From Polaromonas sp. (GTDB taxonomy: Bacteria; Pseudomonadota; Gammaproteobacteria; Burkholderiales; Burkholderiaceae_C), in the NCBI RefSeq assembly GCF_030680935.1, contig NZ_JAUXUP010000029.1, positions 1 through 55,962 on the forward strand: a stretch of DNA of 55,962 bases, in the 5' to 3' direction. Below the pieces are notes generated by a model, which was given only the letters and a program-made list of their open reading frames with translations, was not told the DNA's origin and searched no databases. Below are positions 1 to 7,925 of the stretch, piece by piece (the first letter of the stretch is position 1; each line of letters starts with the position of its first letter). Both the position numbers and the translations under genes were made by a program.

Positions 1-578
1 GCACTGGCCTGCAAACGCTGCCAGCCTGCCACCGGTTCGGGCGGTGTGTCGCCGGGCAGGAACTGGCGGACCACGTCAAGCAGGTGCCGGACGCGGTAGA
101 CCTCGGTACCAGGCACCAGTGCGGCTTCCTCGGCGCTGCCTTCCGGCAGCACGAGCCGGGGCTTGGCCGCGGTGGCATCCAGCCCCGGCAGGGCCAGGCT
201 CATGGCCAGTGCCCCGCGGATCGGTCGCAACTCGCCGCCCAGCGACAGCTCGCCGGCGAATTCGTAGCCTTCCAGCTTGCGGGCGTCGAGCTGCCCGCTG
301 GCCGCCAGGATACCCAGCGCGATCGGCAGGTCGAAGCGGCCCGAATCCTTGGGCAGATCGGCGGGCGCCAGGTTGACCGTGATGCGTTTGTTGGCCGGAA
401 ACTCCAGGCCGGTATTCTGGATGGCGGAGCGCACCCGCTCCCGGGCCTCCTTGACTTCGGTTTCTGCCAGCCCCACCAGGGTGAAGCTCGGCAGTCCGTT
501 GGCCAGGTGCACCTCCACACACACGGGATGCGCCTGCATGCCCAGCAGGGCACGGCTTTGCACTAAAGACAGGCTCAT
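1..578 (-). CDS. comM: YifB/ComM family Mg-chelatase-like AAA+ ATPase, N-terminal part
   Basis: Reading the minus strand from the ATG at 578 gives about 192 codons with no stop before the window edge, so the gene is cut off here. The N-terminus (MSLSLVQSRALLGMQAHPV) and segments such as GLAETEVKEARERVRSA and FDLPIALGILAASG are typical of the N-terminal Lon-protease-like (ChlI) domain of YifB/ComM. The AAA+ ATPase and Mg-chelatase C-terminal domains would lie outside. In naturally competent bacteria ComM acts as a helicase promoting branch migration during integration of transforming DNA. A GGAGG-like ribosome site lies just before the ATG. The gene diverges from the nitrogen unit starting at 795. 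Identity is secure at family level. Confidence 0.9.
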   Translation of the reverse strand, partial: MSLSLVQSRALLGMQAHPVCVEVHLANGLPSFTLVGLAETEVKEARERVRSAIQNTGLEFPANKRITVNLAPADLPKDSGRFDLPIALGILAASGQLDARKLEGYEFAGELSLGGELRPIRGALAMSLALPGLDATAAKPRLVLPEGSAEEAALVPGTEVYRVRHLLDVVRQFLPGDTPPEPVAGWQRLQAS

Positions 579-597
579 GGCTGATTCCTCCCTGTTA

Positions 598-641
598 TGC
601 ACCACAAATGCGCATTCTGGTGCGCACCAAAGAAGTGCAAA
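598..641 (+). promoter_or_regulatory. candidate NtrC binding sites upstream of the torF-family porin/glnK/amtB unit
   Basis: The stretch contains TGCACCA (598-604), the perfect 12-bp palindrome TGGTGCGCACCA (618-629) and a further GTGCAAA. NtrC sites are dyads built from TGCACC and GGTGCA half sites. They lie about 80-120 bp before the sigma-54 promoter at 717, the usual position for an NtrC enhancer. Assignment is by pattern only. Confidence 0.55.
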
Positions 642-716
642 TCTTGTATTTATTTCCGTTCTCTTCAACGTGGCAGCCTTTGCAGGCGACGACAACAAGC
701 TACAAGCCTACAAAAT

Positions 717-734
717 TTGGCACGCTCTGTGCTA
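717..734 (+). promoter_or_regulatory. sigma-54 (RpoN) promoter of the torF-family porin/glnK/amtB unit
   Basis: TTGGCACGCTCTGTGCTA carries GG (719-720) and GC (731-732) separated by exactly 10 bases, the -24/-12 spacing required by sigma-54, with TGGCAC matching the -24 consensus. It predicts a transcript start near 744 and a leader of about 50 nt before the ATG at 795. Confidence 0.7.
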
Positions 735-794
735 AAGGAAACCCGTATTCGACAAACACGTCTTTTCCACCAACTCTTTATTCTGGAGCCATCG

Positions 795-1559
795 ATGAAA
801 TTCAAAGCCACCCACATTGCCGTCGCCGCAGCTTTGCTTGCCGCGGGCAGCGTGTTCGCCCAGGCCGCAGCGCCGGCGCCCGAATCTACAGTGTCCTACA
901 ACATCGGTGCCACCACCGACTACCGCTATCGCGGCATTTCGCAGTCCGGCAAGAAGCCGGCAATCAATGGCGGCATCGACTATGCGCACAGCAGCGGCTT
1001 TTACCTCGGTACCTGGGCTTCGACCATCACCTGGCTGAAAGACACCACCGCCAACCCCAACACCACCAAGGGTCCGGTTGAAATCGATTTCTACGGCGGC
1101 TACAAGGGCTCTCTCGCCGAAGGCGTCGGTTACGACGTGGGTGGCCTGTACTACTGGTATGCCGGCAACAACATGAAAAAGACGGCCGGGCAGATCAGCC
1201 CCAACACCTTCGAGCTGTACGGCGCCCTGACCTTCGGGGTGGTGACCGCCAAGTACTCCCATGCCACGACCAATCTGTTTGGTGCTGCCAACAGTAAAAA
1301 CAGCAGCTACCTGGACTTGAGCGCCAACTTCGATCTCGGCTCTGGCTGGTCGATTGTTCCGCACATTGGCGCGCAGAAAGTCAAGAACGGCAACTCATAC
1401 ACCGACTATTCGGTCGCCGTGAACAAGGACATCGATGGCCTGATCTTCAGCTTGGCTGCCGTCGGCACCAGCGGCCTCGGCCCAATCACCTTTGCACGCA
1501 CGGGCACCCGCGACATGGCCAAGGATGGCCTGGTGTTCTCGATCAAGAAAAATTTCTGA
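795..1559 (+). CDS. TorF-family putative outer-membrane porin (TIGR02001-type)
   Basis: 254 residues starting at ATG 795 (CTGGAG ribosome site just upstream). The open frame extends further upstream, but that part is the promoter region. Residues 1-23 form a signal peptide ending in a VFAQA-type cleavage site. The mature part has the family pattern beginning VSYNIGATTDYRYRGISQS and alternating aromatic beta-strands (SSGFYLGTWAST, IDFYGGYKG, GLYYWYAGN), ending in a C-terminal Phe as beta-barrel proteins do. Proteins of this family are predicted porins of unproven substrate. The position directly before glnK-amtB, 35 bp from glnK and behind a sigma-54 promoter, suggests a role in uptake during nitrogen limitation; that is inference. 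Confidence 0.85.
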   Translation: MKFKATHIAVAAALLAAGSVFAQAAAPAPESTVSYNIGATTDYRYRGISQSGKKPAINGGIDYAHSSGFYLGTWASTITWLKDTTANPNTTKGPVEIDFYGGYKGSLAEGVGYDVGGLYYWYAGNNMKKTAGQISPNTFELYGALTFGVVTAKYSHATTNLFGAANSKNSSYLDLSANFDLGSGWSIVPHIGAQKVKNGNSYTDYSVAVNKDIDGLIFSLAAVGTSGLGPITFARTGTRDMAKDGLVFSIKKNF

Positions 1560-1579
1560 AATAACACGCATTTAGCTGA

Positions 1580-1933
<354 letters not shown>

Positions 1934-1961
1934 GCCCTCCATCCATCAAGAGAACACCCAT

Positions 1962-3386
1962 ATGAAAAAACTACTTGCCTCCCTGGCTTTGGGTTTGAGC
2001 CTGTTCACCGGCACCGCCGCTGTGCTGGCCCAAGCCCCTGCTGCCGCTCCCGCCGCGTCCGAAGCCGTGGCACCCGCTGCCGCTGCCGAAGCCGCACCAG
2101 CACCCGCTGCAGCCGCTCCGGCTGCAGCTGCTGAAGCCGCGCCCGCTGCCGCTCCAGTGCCCAAGCTTGATTCCGGCGACACCGCCTGGATGCTGACCTC
2201 CACCATGCTGGTCATCCTGATGACCATCCCCGGCCTGGCGTTGTTCTACGGTGGCCTCGGCCGCTCCAAGAACATGCTGTCGGTCCTGATGCAGGTCTTT
2301 GTGATCTTCTCCCTGATTAGCATCCTGTGGGCCGTCTACGGCTACAGCCTGACCTTCTCCGGTGACGGCAACTTCTTCGGCGGCATGGACAAACTGTTCC
2401 TCAAAGGCGTCACCACCGAGACCTTCGGCGCGCTGATCACCATTCCCGAATACGTCTTCGTGGCGTTCCAGGGCACGTTTGCCGCCATCACCGTGGCGCT
2501 GATCGTGGGTGCCTTCGCAGAGCGCGCCAGGTTCTCCGCCGTGCTGCTGTTCGCTGTGTTGTGGTTCACTTTCAGCTACATCCCCATGGCGCACATCGTC
2601 TGGGGTGGCGGCTACCTGGGCAAGGAAGGCGCGCTCGACTTCGCCGGGGGCACCGTGGTGCACATCAATGCCGGTATCGCTGGCCTGGTGGGCGCCTACA
2701 TGGTGGGCAAGCGTATTGGTTACGGCAAGGAGGCCATGGCGCCTCACAGCCTGACCCTGACGATGGTGGGTGCTTCCCTGCTGTGGGTGGGCTGGTTTGG
2801 CTTCAATGCGGGTTCTGCCGGTGCTGCCAACGGCGGTGCAGGTCTGGCCTTCATCAACACCATCCTCGCCACCGCAGCGGCAACGTTGTCCTGGATCGCT
2901 GGTGAAAGTCTGCTCAAGGGCAAGTCGTCGATGCTGGGCGCTGCTTCCGGTGCCGTTGCTGGCCTCGTCGCTGTGACGCCGGCTGCAGGTTTTGTCGGCC
3001 CCATGGGCTCCATCGTTATCGGCCTGCTGGCCGGCCTCGTCTGCCTCTGGGGTGTGAGCGGCCTGAAGAAGATGCTCGGCGCAGACGACGCGTTCGACGT
3101 GTTCGGCGTGCACGGTGTGGGCGGCATTCTGGGCGCCATCCTGACCGGTGTTTTCGCTTCGCAAAGCCTGGGTGGAACCGGCGGCCTGACGCCCGACACC
3201 TTCGCCATGGGCCCGCAAGTCTGGATCCAGCTCAAGAGCGTGTTGTTCACCATCGTCTGGTCCGGCGTGGTTGCCTTCATTGCCTTCAAGATCGCCGACG
3301 TGACCCTCGGTCTGCGTGTCAGCGAGGAAGACGAGCGCGAAGGTCTCGACATCACCTCCCACGGCGAAACTGCCTACAACCGTTAA
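1962..3386 (+). CDS. amtB: ammonium transporter AmtB with alanine-rich N-terminal linker
   Basis: 474 residues. A signal peptide (about 1-24, ending VLAQA) is followed by a roughly 45-residue segment made almost only of Ala, Pro and Glu. The Amt/Rh channel then starts near residue 70 with DTAWMLTSTMLVILMTIPGL and FYGGLGRSKN. Membrane segments with conserved motifs follow, including AHIVWGGGYLG and the pore histidines in GGTVVHINAG and DVFGVHGVGG. The protein conducts ammonium/ammonia across the inner membrane and is gated by GlnK, encoded directly upstream. Two hairpin terminators follow the stop. The Ala/Pro linker is low-complexity and its length probably varies between relatives. Confidence 0.96.
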   Translation: MKKLLASLALGLSLFTGTAAVLAQAPAAAPAASEAVAPAAAAEAAPAPAAAAPAAAAEAAPAAAPVPKLDSGDTAWMLTSTMLVILMTIPGLALFYGGLGRSKNMLSVLMQVFVIFSLISILWAVYGYSLTFSGDGNFFGGMDKLFLKGVTTETFGALITIPEYVFVAFQGTFAAITVALIVGAFAERARFSAVLLFAVLWFTFSYIPMAHIVWGGGYLGKEGALDFAGGTVVHINAGIAGLVGAYMVGKRIGYGKEAMAPHSLTLTMVGASLLWVGWFGFNAGSAGAANGGAGLAFINTILATAAATLSWIAGESLLKGKSSMLGAASGAVAGLVAVTPAAGFVGPMGSIVIGLLAGLVCLWGVSGLKKMLGADDAFDVFGVHGVGGILGAILTGVFASQSLGGTGGLTPDTFAMGPQVWIQLKSVLFTIVWSGVVAFIAFKIADVTLGLRVSEEDEREGLDITSHGETAYNR

Positions 3387-3395
3387 ACGGCACAC

Positions 3396-3427
3396 GCCAC
3401 GGCTGCCAGCAGCCGTGGCAGGATTTT
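3396..3427 (+). terminator. hairpin after amtB
   Basis: Perfect 10-bp stem (3396-3405 pairs with 3410-3419) around a CCAG loop, starting 9 bp after the amtB stop and followed by a weak ATTTT tract. Probably a weak terminator or mRNA-stabilising hairpin. Confidence 0.6.
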
Positions 3428-3455
3428 GAAATAGCGAGAGTCTCCTTTGGATGTT

Positions 3456-3496
3456 TGGCCCGCAAGAACTTCGGTTCCTGCGGGCCACTTTTTTTT
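3456..3496 (+). terminator. Rho-independent terminator of the torF-family porin/glnK/amtB unit
   Basis: A 14-bp stem (3456-3469 with 3474-3487, one A-C mismatch) closed by a TTCG tetraloop and followed by a run of eight T. A textbook intrinsic terminator about 70 bp after amtB. Confidence 0.9.
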
Positions 3497-3584
3497 GCCC
3501 GCGCGCCCAGGTATTTCTTTTCAAGCAGGGGCCGCGGGTCCGGCCCTGGCGGCCCGCAGGCGCAGCGCCGCCGTCGGGGCCTCC

Positions 3585-3607
3585 TTCGACAGGCTCAGGA
3601 CGAACGG
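3585..3607. repeat. short dispersed repeat, single arm (CTTCGACAGGCTCAGGACGAACGG type)
   Basis: TTCGACAGGCTCAGGACGAAC and flanking bases match the arm of a short palindromic repeat that I recognise as frequent in betaproteobacterial intergenic DNA. A related copy with both arms is at 50216-50272. The rest of 3497-3669 shows no gene. Confidence 0.6.
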
Positions 3608-3669
3608 GAATCCGCGTACGAACGTGGGGGCACTGATTTGCACTGCACAATGGCGGCAGGAGACGCCAC

Positions 3670-4539
3670 ATGACCAACGATTTCATCACCCTGTCAGGAA
3701 GCGGCCTGCGCTGTGAGGTCAAGCCCGCGCTGGGTGGGTGTATTGCTGGCCTTTGGTTCGATGATGTTCCGGTGCTGCGCTCCACGCCGGCCGCCGAGCT
3801 CGCCACCGTGCGACTCGCGGGCAGCTACCCGCTGGTGCCTTTTTCGAATCGCGTCGGGCACGCCACACTGAAGTGGCAAGGCACCAGCCATCCGCTGGTG
3901 CAGAACAATGGGCCCGAGCCGCACGCCATCCACGGCATCGGCTGGCAACGGCCCTGGGAGGTGTTGGAGCAAGACGGACAAGTGCTGATGCTGGCCTGCG
4001 AACACCGCGCCGACGCGGCCTGGCCGTTTGCTTTTGACGCCTCGCAGACCTTCTGCATCCGGGGCGATGTGCTCGAGCTGACGCTGAGCATGACCAACCA
4101 GTCGGCCGTGCCAGCGCCAGCCGGCCTCGGTTGGCACCCCTACTTTGTCAAACGGCCCGGCAGCCACATCAGCTTTGAGGCCGCGGGACGATGGGAGATG
4201 AGCGGCGAGAAATTGCCCACCCATCGCCAGCCGTCGCGCGGCCTGGACACGGACTGCGCGGGCCTTGATGTGGATCATTGTTTTGATGGCTGGGGCAGCA
4301 CCGTCCTGCTGCGCGACGAACTGCTGAATACACGCATTGCTTCCAGCCTGAGCCGGCTGGTGGTCTTCACCAACAGCACGCGCGACTTTGTGGCGATCGA
4401 ACCGGTCAGCCATGTCAACAATGCGGTCAACCTGTTGCAGGCCAGCGCCGCAAGCGCCGAGGACCTGGGGCTGGAAGTGCTGGCGCCGGGCGAATCGATG
4501 AGCGCACAAATGAGCATCAAGGTGGAGCGCGCGCCGTGA
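3670..4539 (+). CDS. aldose 1-epimerase (mutarotase) family protein
   Basis: 289 residues. The galactose-mutarotase fold is supported by LVPFSNRVGHATLKWQG near residues 55-72, HAIHGIGWQRPWEV near 90-103 (family substrate-binding histidine), GLGWHPYF near 152-159 and a late conserved Glu in the LEVLAPGES stretch. Such enzymes interconvert alpha and beta anomers of sugars or act on related hexose derivatives; the sugar here is unknown. The stop overlaps the start of the next gene by 4 bp, so it is co-translated with a sugar lactonase. That points to a sugar oxidation or uptake context rather than general galactose metabolism. Confidence 0.85.
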   Translation: MTNDFITLSGSGLRCEVKPALGGCIAGLWFDDVPVLRSTPAAELATVRLAGSYPLVPFSNRVGHATLKWQGTSHPLVQNNGPEPHAIHGIGWQRPWEVLEQDGQVLMLACEHRADAAWPFAFDASQTFCIRGDVLELTLSMTNQSAVPAPAGLGWHPYFVKRPGSHISFEAAGRWEMSGEKLPTHRQPSRGLDTDCAGLDVDHCFDGWGSTVLLRDELLNTRIASSLSRLVVFTNSTRDFVAIEPVSHVNNAVNLLQASAASAEDLGLEVLAPGESMSAQMSIKVERAP

Positions 4540-5453
4540 GCTCTGACTGGCAGGTGGTTTCAAAGACGCCCTGCGAAGTCGGCGAGTCACCGTTCTGGCA
4601 TCCGCAGGAGCAACTGCTGTACTGGGTCGACATCGCGGCGAAGAAGATCCATCGTTGCAATGTATTCATGGGTACGGTGGAAAGCTGGGCCATGACCGCC
4701 CCGCATGACCTGGAGCCCGGCTGCATCGCGCCCGCCGCTGGTGGCGGGCTGGTGATTGCGCTGCGCGACGGCATCTACCGCTCGAAAAGCTGGGGCGGGG
4801 CGCTGCAACGGCTGGCAGCGGCCAGCCACCACAGCACGACCACACGTTTCAACGACGGCAAGTGCGATCCGCTGGGCCGCTTCTGGGCCAGTACGATTTA
4901 CGAGCCACGCGATGCGCGTCACGCCGCACTGTTTTGCCTGCAGGGCGGCGCGCTGGCCCGTATAGCCGGTGACGCCACCGTCGGTAACGGCCTGGCATGG
5001 TCCGCCGACAGCCGCACCCTGTACTGGTCCGACACCACCGCCCATGTGATCCGCGCCTGGGACTGGGATAGCGTCGGCAATACCCTGTCCAAAGCGCGCG
5101 TGTTCATGCAGTTTCCCTTCAAACCTGCGGGCTGGCAGCCCGGCAAGCCCGGTTATGGCGGGCGCCCCGATGGCGCGGCGGTGGACAGCGAAGGCAACTA
5201 CTGGGTCGCCATGTTTGAAGGCGCGCGCGTGCTCAAGCTGTCGCCTGCCGGTGAACTGCTGGCCGAGATCGCCACCCCGGTGCAATGCCCAACCATGGTG
5301 TGTTTCGGTGGCGACGACCTGCAGACCCTGTACCTGACCAGCGCGCGCCATGGCCGTCCGGCCGCCGAGCTGCAGGCCATGCCCTTGTCGGGTGCCGTGT
5401 TGTCCCTGCGGGTGGATGTGCCGGGGCTGCCGGTCAACTTCTTTGCCGGCTGA
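4536..5453 (+). CDS. SMP-30/gluconolactonase/LRE family protein
   Basis: 305 residues from a GTG start at 4536 overlapping the previous stop. The six-bladed propeller family is shown by GESPFWHPQEQLLYWVDI near the N-terminus (metal-binding Glu), RFNDGKCDPLGRFWAST near 105-121, GNGLAWSADSRTLYWSDT near 149-166, and GGRPDGAAVDSEGNYWVAMFEG near 205-226 (metal-binding Asn/Asp positions). These enzymes hydrolyse sugar-acid lactones using a divalent metal. Together with the adjacent mutarotase it could process an oxidised sugar. The exact lactone is not predictable from sequence. Confidence 0.88.
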   Translation: MSSDWQVVSKTPCEVGESPFWHPQEQLLYWVDIAAKKIHRCNVFMGTVESWAMTAPHDLEPGCIAPAAGGGLVIALRDGIYRSKSWGGALQRLAAASHHSTTTRFNDGKCDPLGRFWASTIYEPRDARHAALFCLQGGALARIAGDATVGNGLAWSADSRTLYWSDTTAHVIRAWDWDSVGNTLSKARVFMQFPFKPAGWQPGKPGYGGRPDGAAVDSEGNYWVAMFEGARVLKLSPAGELLAEIATPVQCPTMVCFGGDDLQTLYLTSARHGRPAAELQAMPLSGAVLSLRVDVPGLPVNFFAG

Positions 5454-5534
5454 GGCAGCAGCTATCAAAAACCGAACGCCCGCCGTTCAAAAAAATCAAA
5501 CTGCCCCGCAGCAGCCAGCCTTACCATCACCGCC

Positions 5535-6632
5535 ATGGATTCAGCACTTCAATTGATCATCGACCAGGTGCGGGCGGCCGCAGCCTCCCGCACCGCCCTG
5601 CAAATCCGCGGGGGCGGCAGCAAGGATTTTTACGGCGAACCCGCTGTGGGCGAGCTGCTGGACACCGCCGCCTTGACGGGCGTCACCAGTTACGAGCCGA
5701 CCGAGCTGGTAGTGACCGTGCGGGCCGGCACCAAGCTGGCCGAGCTGGAGGAACTGCTCGCTGAGCGTGGCCAGTGCCTGCCGTTTGAGCCGCCACGCTT
5801 TGGGCCAGGCACAACGGCAGGTGGCATGGTCGCCGCCGGGCTCAGCGGCCCGGCGCGCGCCAGTGTGGGGGCAGTGCGCGATCATGTGCTGGGCTTGACC
5901 TTGCTCAACGGCAAGGCGGAGCTGCTCACTTTTGGCGGACAGGTCATGAAAAACGTGGCTGGGTACGATGTCTCGCGCCTGATGACGGGTGCCATGGGCA
6001 CGCTGGGCCTGCTGACAGAAATCAGCCTCAAGGTGCTGCCGGTGGCGCCTGCCGAGGCCACGTTGAAATTCGGGATGAGCCAGGCCGAAGCACTGGCGCA
6101 GCTCAACATCTGGGGCGGGCAGCCGCTGCCCCTCAACGCCAGTTGCTGGGTCGATGACGCAGGTACCGCGACGCTATACCTGCGCTTGCGCGGTGCCGTC
6201 GCCGCCGTAGAAGCAGCGTGCAAAACACTGGGTGGCGAGCGCCAGGACAACGCCGCCACCGCGCCCGACTGGACGCTGTGCCGCGACCAGCAACTGCCCT
6301 GGTTCGCGGAGCGCGGTGAGCGTGACCTGTGGCGCCTGTCGGTACCGCAAACTGCGCCGGTATTGGATTTGCCAGAACCGCCGCTGGTGGAGTGGCATGG
6401 CGGTTTGCGCTGGGTGCGTGCCACGTCTGATGACGCGCCCCGCCTGCGGGCTGCGGCCTCAGCTGTGGGCGGAATTGCTACGCTTTTTATAGCTGGCGGC
6501 ACAAATCAGCAAAGGGCTGGAGGCCGATTTGATGCCTTAAAACCGCCGCTGAACCGAATCCACCGTCAGTTGAAGAAAGAATTCGATCCGGCGGGCATCT
6601 TCAATCGTGGCCGACTCTATCCAGACCTTTGA
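5535..6632 (+). CDS. glcE: glycolate oxidase FAD-binding subunit GlcE
   Basis: 365 residues. The N-terminal FAD-binding type 4 domain has QIRGGGSKDFYG near 22-33, YEPTELVVTVRAGTKLAELE, the FGPGTTAGGMVAAGLSGPAR region and GGQVMKNVAGYDVSRLMTGA near 134-153. The protein ends with the family C-terminus DPAGIFNRGRLYPDL. GlcE works with GlcD and GlcF to oxidise glycolate to glyoxylate at the membrane. The last part of the frame (6476-6533) is a copy of the 58-bp dispersed element, encoding a loop that includes IAGGTNQQRAGGRFDALK. The frame stays open and the conserved C-terminus follows, so the gene should still work. No glcD is next to it. Confidence 0.92.
   Translation: MDSALQLIIDQVRAAAASRTALQIRGGGSKDFYGEPAVGELLDTAALTGVTSYEPTELVVTVRAGTKLAELEELLAERGQCLPFEPPRFGPGTTAGGMVAAGLSGPARASVGAVRDHVLGLTLLNGKAELLTFGGQVMKNVAGYDVSRLMTGAMGTLGLLTEISLKVLPVAPAEATLKFGMSQAEALAQLNIWGGQPLPLNASCWVDDAGTATLYLRLRGAVAAVEAACKTLGGERQDNAATAPDWTLCRDQQLPWFAERGERDLWRLSVPQTAPVLDLPEPPLVEWHGGLRWVRATSDDAPRLRAAASAVGGIATLFIAGGTNQQRAGGRFDALKPPLNRIHRQLKKEFDPAGIFNRGRLYPDL
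6476..6533 (+). repeat. 58-bp dispersed element, copy 1 (inside glcE)
   Basis: Follows the pattern shared by the copies at 7862, 16855, 25712, 32046, 42399 and 54872: TGCT, nine variable bases, ATAGCTG, about 18 bases, AAGGGCTGGAGGCCGATTT, then GAT. From AAAGGGCTGG to GATTTGAT it is identical to the copy at 7862. It is translated in frame within the glcE 3' region. Confidence 0.75.
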
Positions 6633-6645
6633 TACCCGACTTCTG

Positions 6646-7878
6646 ATGCAAACCCACCTCGCCCCCGAATTCAAGAACACCGCCGACGGCCAGGCCGCCG
6701 AGGCGATTTTGCGCAAGTGTGTGCACTGCGGTTTTTGTACCGCGACCTGCCCGACCTACCAGTTGCTCGGTGACGAGCTCGACGGCCCGCGCGGACGTAT
6801 CTACCTCATCAAGCAGGTGCTCGAAGGCGAAGTACCGACGCGCAAGACCCAGATGCATCTGGACCGCTGCCTGACCTGCCGCAACTGCGAAACCACCTGC
6901 CCCAGCGGCGTGCAGTACGGCCACCTGGTCGATATTGGCCGAAAGCTCGTCGATGAGCGGGTGCCGCGCCCGGCCGGCGAAAAAGCGTTGCGCTGGGCGC
7001 TGAAAGAAGGCTTGCCCTCGCCCCTGTTTGCGCCGGCCATGAAACTTGGCCAGGCCGTGCGCGGCCTGCTGCCGGCGGCGCTGAAGACCAAGGTGCCCGC
7101 GCGCCAGCCGTCTGGTGTGTGGCCGCAGCGCGAACACCCGCGCAAGGTGCTGATGCTGGCCGGTTGTGTGCAGCCCGCGATGATGCCCAACATCAACAGC
7201 GCCACCGCGCGTGTGCTCGATGCTGCCGGTATCCAGGCGCTGTTGGCACCGAAAGCCGGTTGCTGCGGTGCCGTCAAGTTTCACCTGAACGACCAGGACG
7301 GCGGCAAGGCCGAAATGAAGAACAACATTGATGCGTGGTGGCCGCATGTGCAGGCAGGTGTGGAGGCCATCGTCATGAACGCATCGGGCTGCGGCGTGAC
7401 CGTCAAGGAGTACGGCTACCACCTCAAGGACGACGCAGCCTATGCGGCCAAGGCGGCACGCATCAGTGAGCTGACCCGCGACTTGAGCGAGCTGTTACCT
7501 GAGCTGGTGGCGGCTCTGCGGGGCAAAGTGTCGGCCCAGGCCAGTGCCATCGCCTTCCACCCGCCCTGCACCTTGCAGCACGGCCAGCAATTACGCGGCG
7601 GGGTGGAAAAATATCTGAGTGAACTTGGCTTCAAGGTCAGCACTACTCCGAATGAGGCCCACCTGTGCTGCGGCTCGGCCGGCACCTACTCGGTACTGAA
7701 CCCCGGACTCGCCACCCAGCTGCGTGACCGCAAGCTGTCGAATCTGGGCCAGATGCAGCCAGACGTGATTGTGTCGGCCAACATCGGCTGCATCACCCAC
7801 CTGCAAAGCGGCACCGCCACACCGGTGCGGCATTGGGTCGAGGTGGTCGATGACGCGCTTTTGCTATCAATAAAATAG
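6646..7878 (+). CDS. glcF: glycolate oxidase iron-sulfur subunit GlcF
   Basis: 410 residues from ATG 6646 (MQTHLAPEF, as in other GlcF proteins). A GTG 39 bp upstream would overlap glcE and is less likely. Two 4Fe-4S ferredoxin motifs are intact: CVHCGFCTATCPTYQLLG near residue 27 and CLTCRNCETTCPSG near 77. Two CCG-type cysteine-rich domains follow (AGCVQPAMMP with GCCGAVKFH; FHPPCTLQHG with LCCGSAGTYS). GlcF passes electrons from glycolate oxidation to the quinone pool. It lies directly after glcE. Its last codons (LLLSIK) lie within a 58-bp dispersed element copy. Confidence 0.95.
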   Translation: MQTHLAPEFKNTADGQAAEAILRKCVHCGFCTATCPTYQLLGDELDGPRGRIYLIKQVLEGEVPTRKTQMHLDRCLTCRNCETTCPSGVQYGHLVDIGRKLVDERVPRPAGEKALRWALKEGLPSPLFAPAMKLGQAVRGLLPAALKTKVPARQPSGVWPQREHPRKVLMLAGCVQPAMMPNINSATARVLDAAGIQALLAPKAGCCGAVKFHLNDQDGGKAEMKNNIDAWWPHVQAGVEAIVMNASGCGVTVKEYGYHLKDDAAYAAKAARISELTRDLSELLPELVAALRGKVSAQASAIAFHPPCTLQHGQQLRGGVEKYLSELGFKVSTTPNEAHLCCGSAGTYSVLNPGLATQLRDRKLSNLGQMQPDVIVSANIGCITHLQSGTATPVRHWVEVVDDALLLSIK

Positions 7879-7919
7879 CTGGTTACGTACCTGACCAAAG
7901 GGCTGGAGGCCGATTTGAT
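7862..7919 (+). repeat. 58-bp dispersed element, copy 2 (across the glcF stop)
   Basis: Same pattern and spacing as copy 1, with the last 22 bases nearly identical. It supplies the last glcF codons and the stop and fills the gap to the convergent LytTR gene. Confidence 0.78.
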
Positions 7920-7925
7920 TGACGT

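Noticed and set aside
671..686. Second TGGCAG...TGC motif near the torF-family porin promoter
   Set aside because: Spacing between GG and GC is 8, not 10.
3628..3645. sigma-54-like GGGCAC...TTGCA before the mutarotase gene
   Set aside because: The GG and GC elements are one base too close when aligned to the consensus.
1971..3806. 611-codon open frame on the minus strand opposite amtB
   Set aside because: It is a high-GC shadow of amtB, with no recognisable domain and an odd Gly/His/Gln-rich composition; amtB is certain.
6476..6632. Disrupted glcE 3' end caused by repeat insertion
   Set aside because: The frame stays open and ends with the normal GlcE C-terminus, so it is not a pseudogene.
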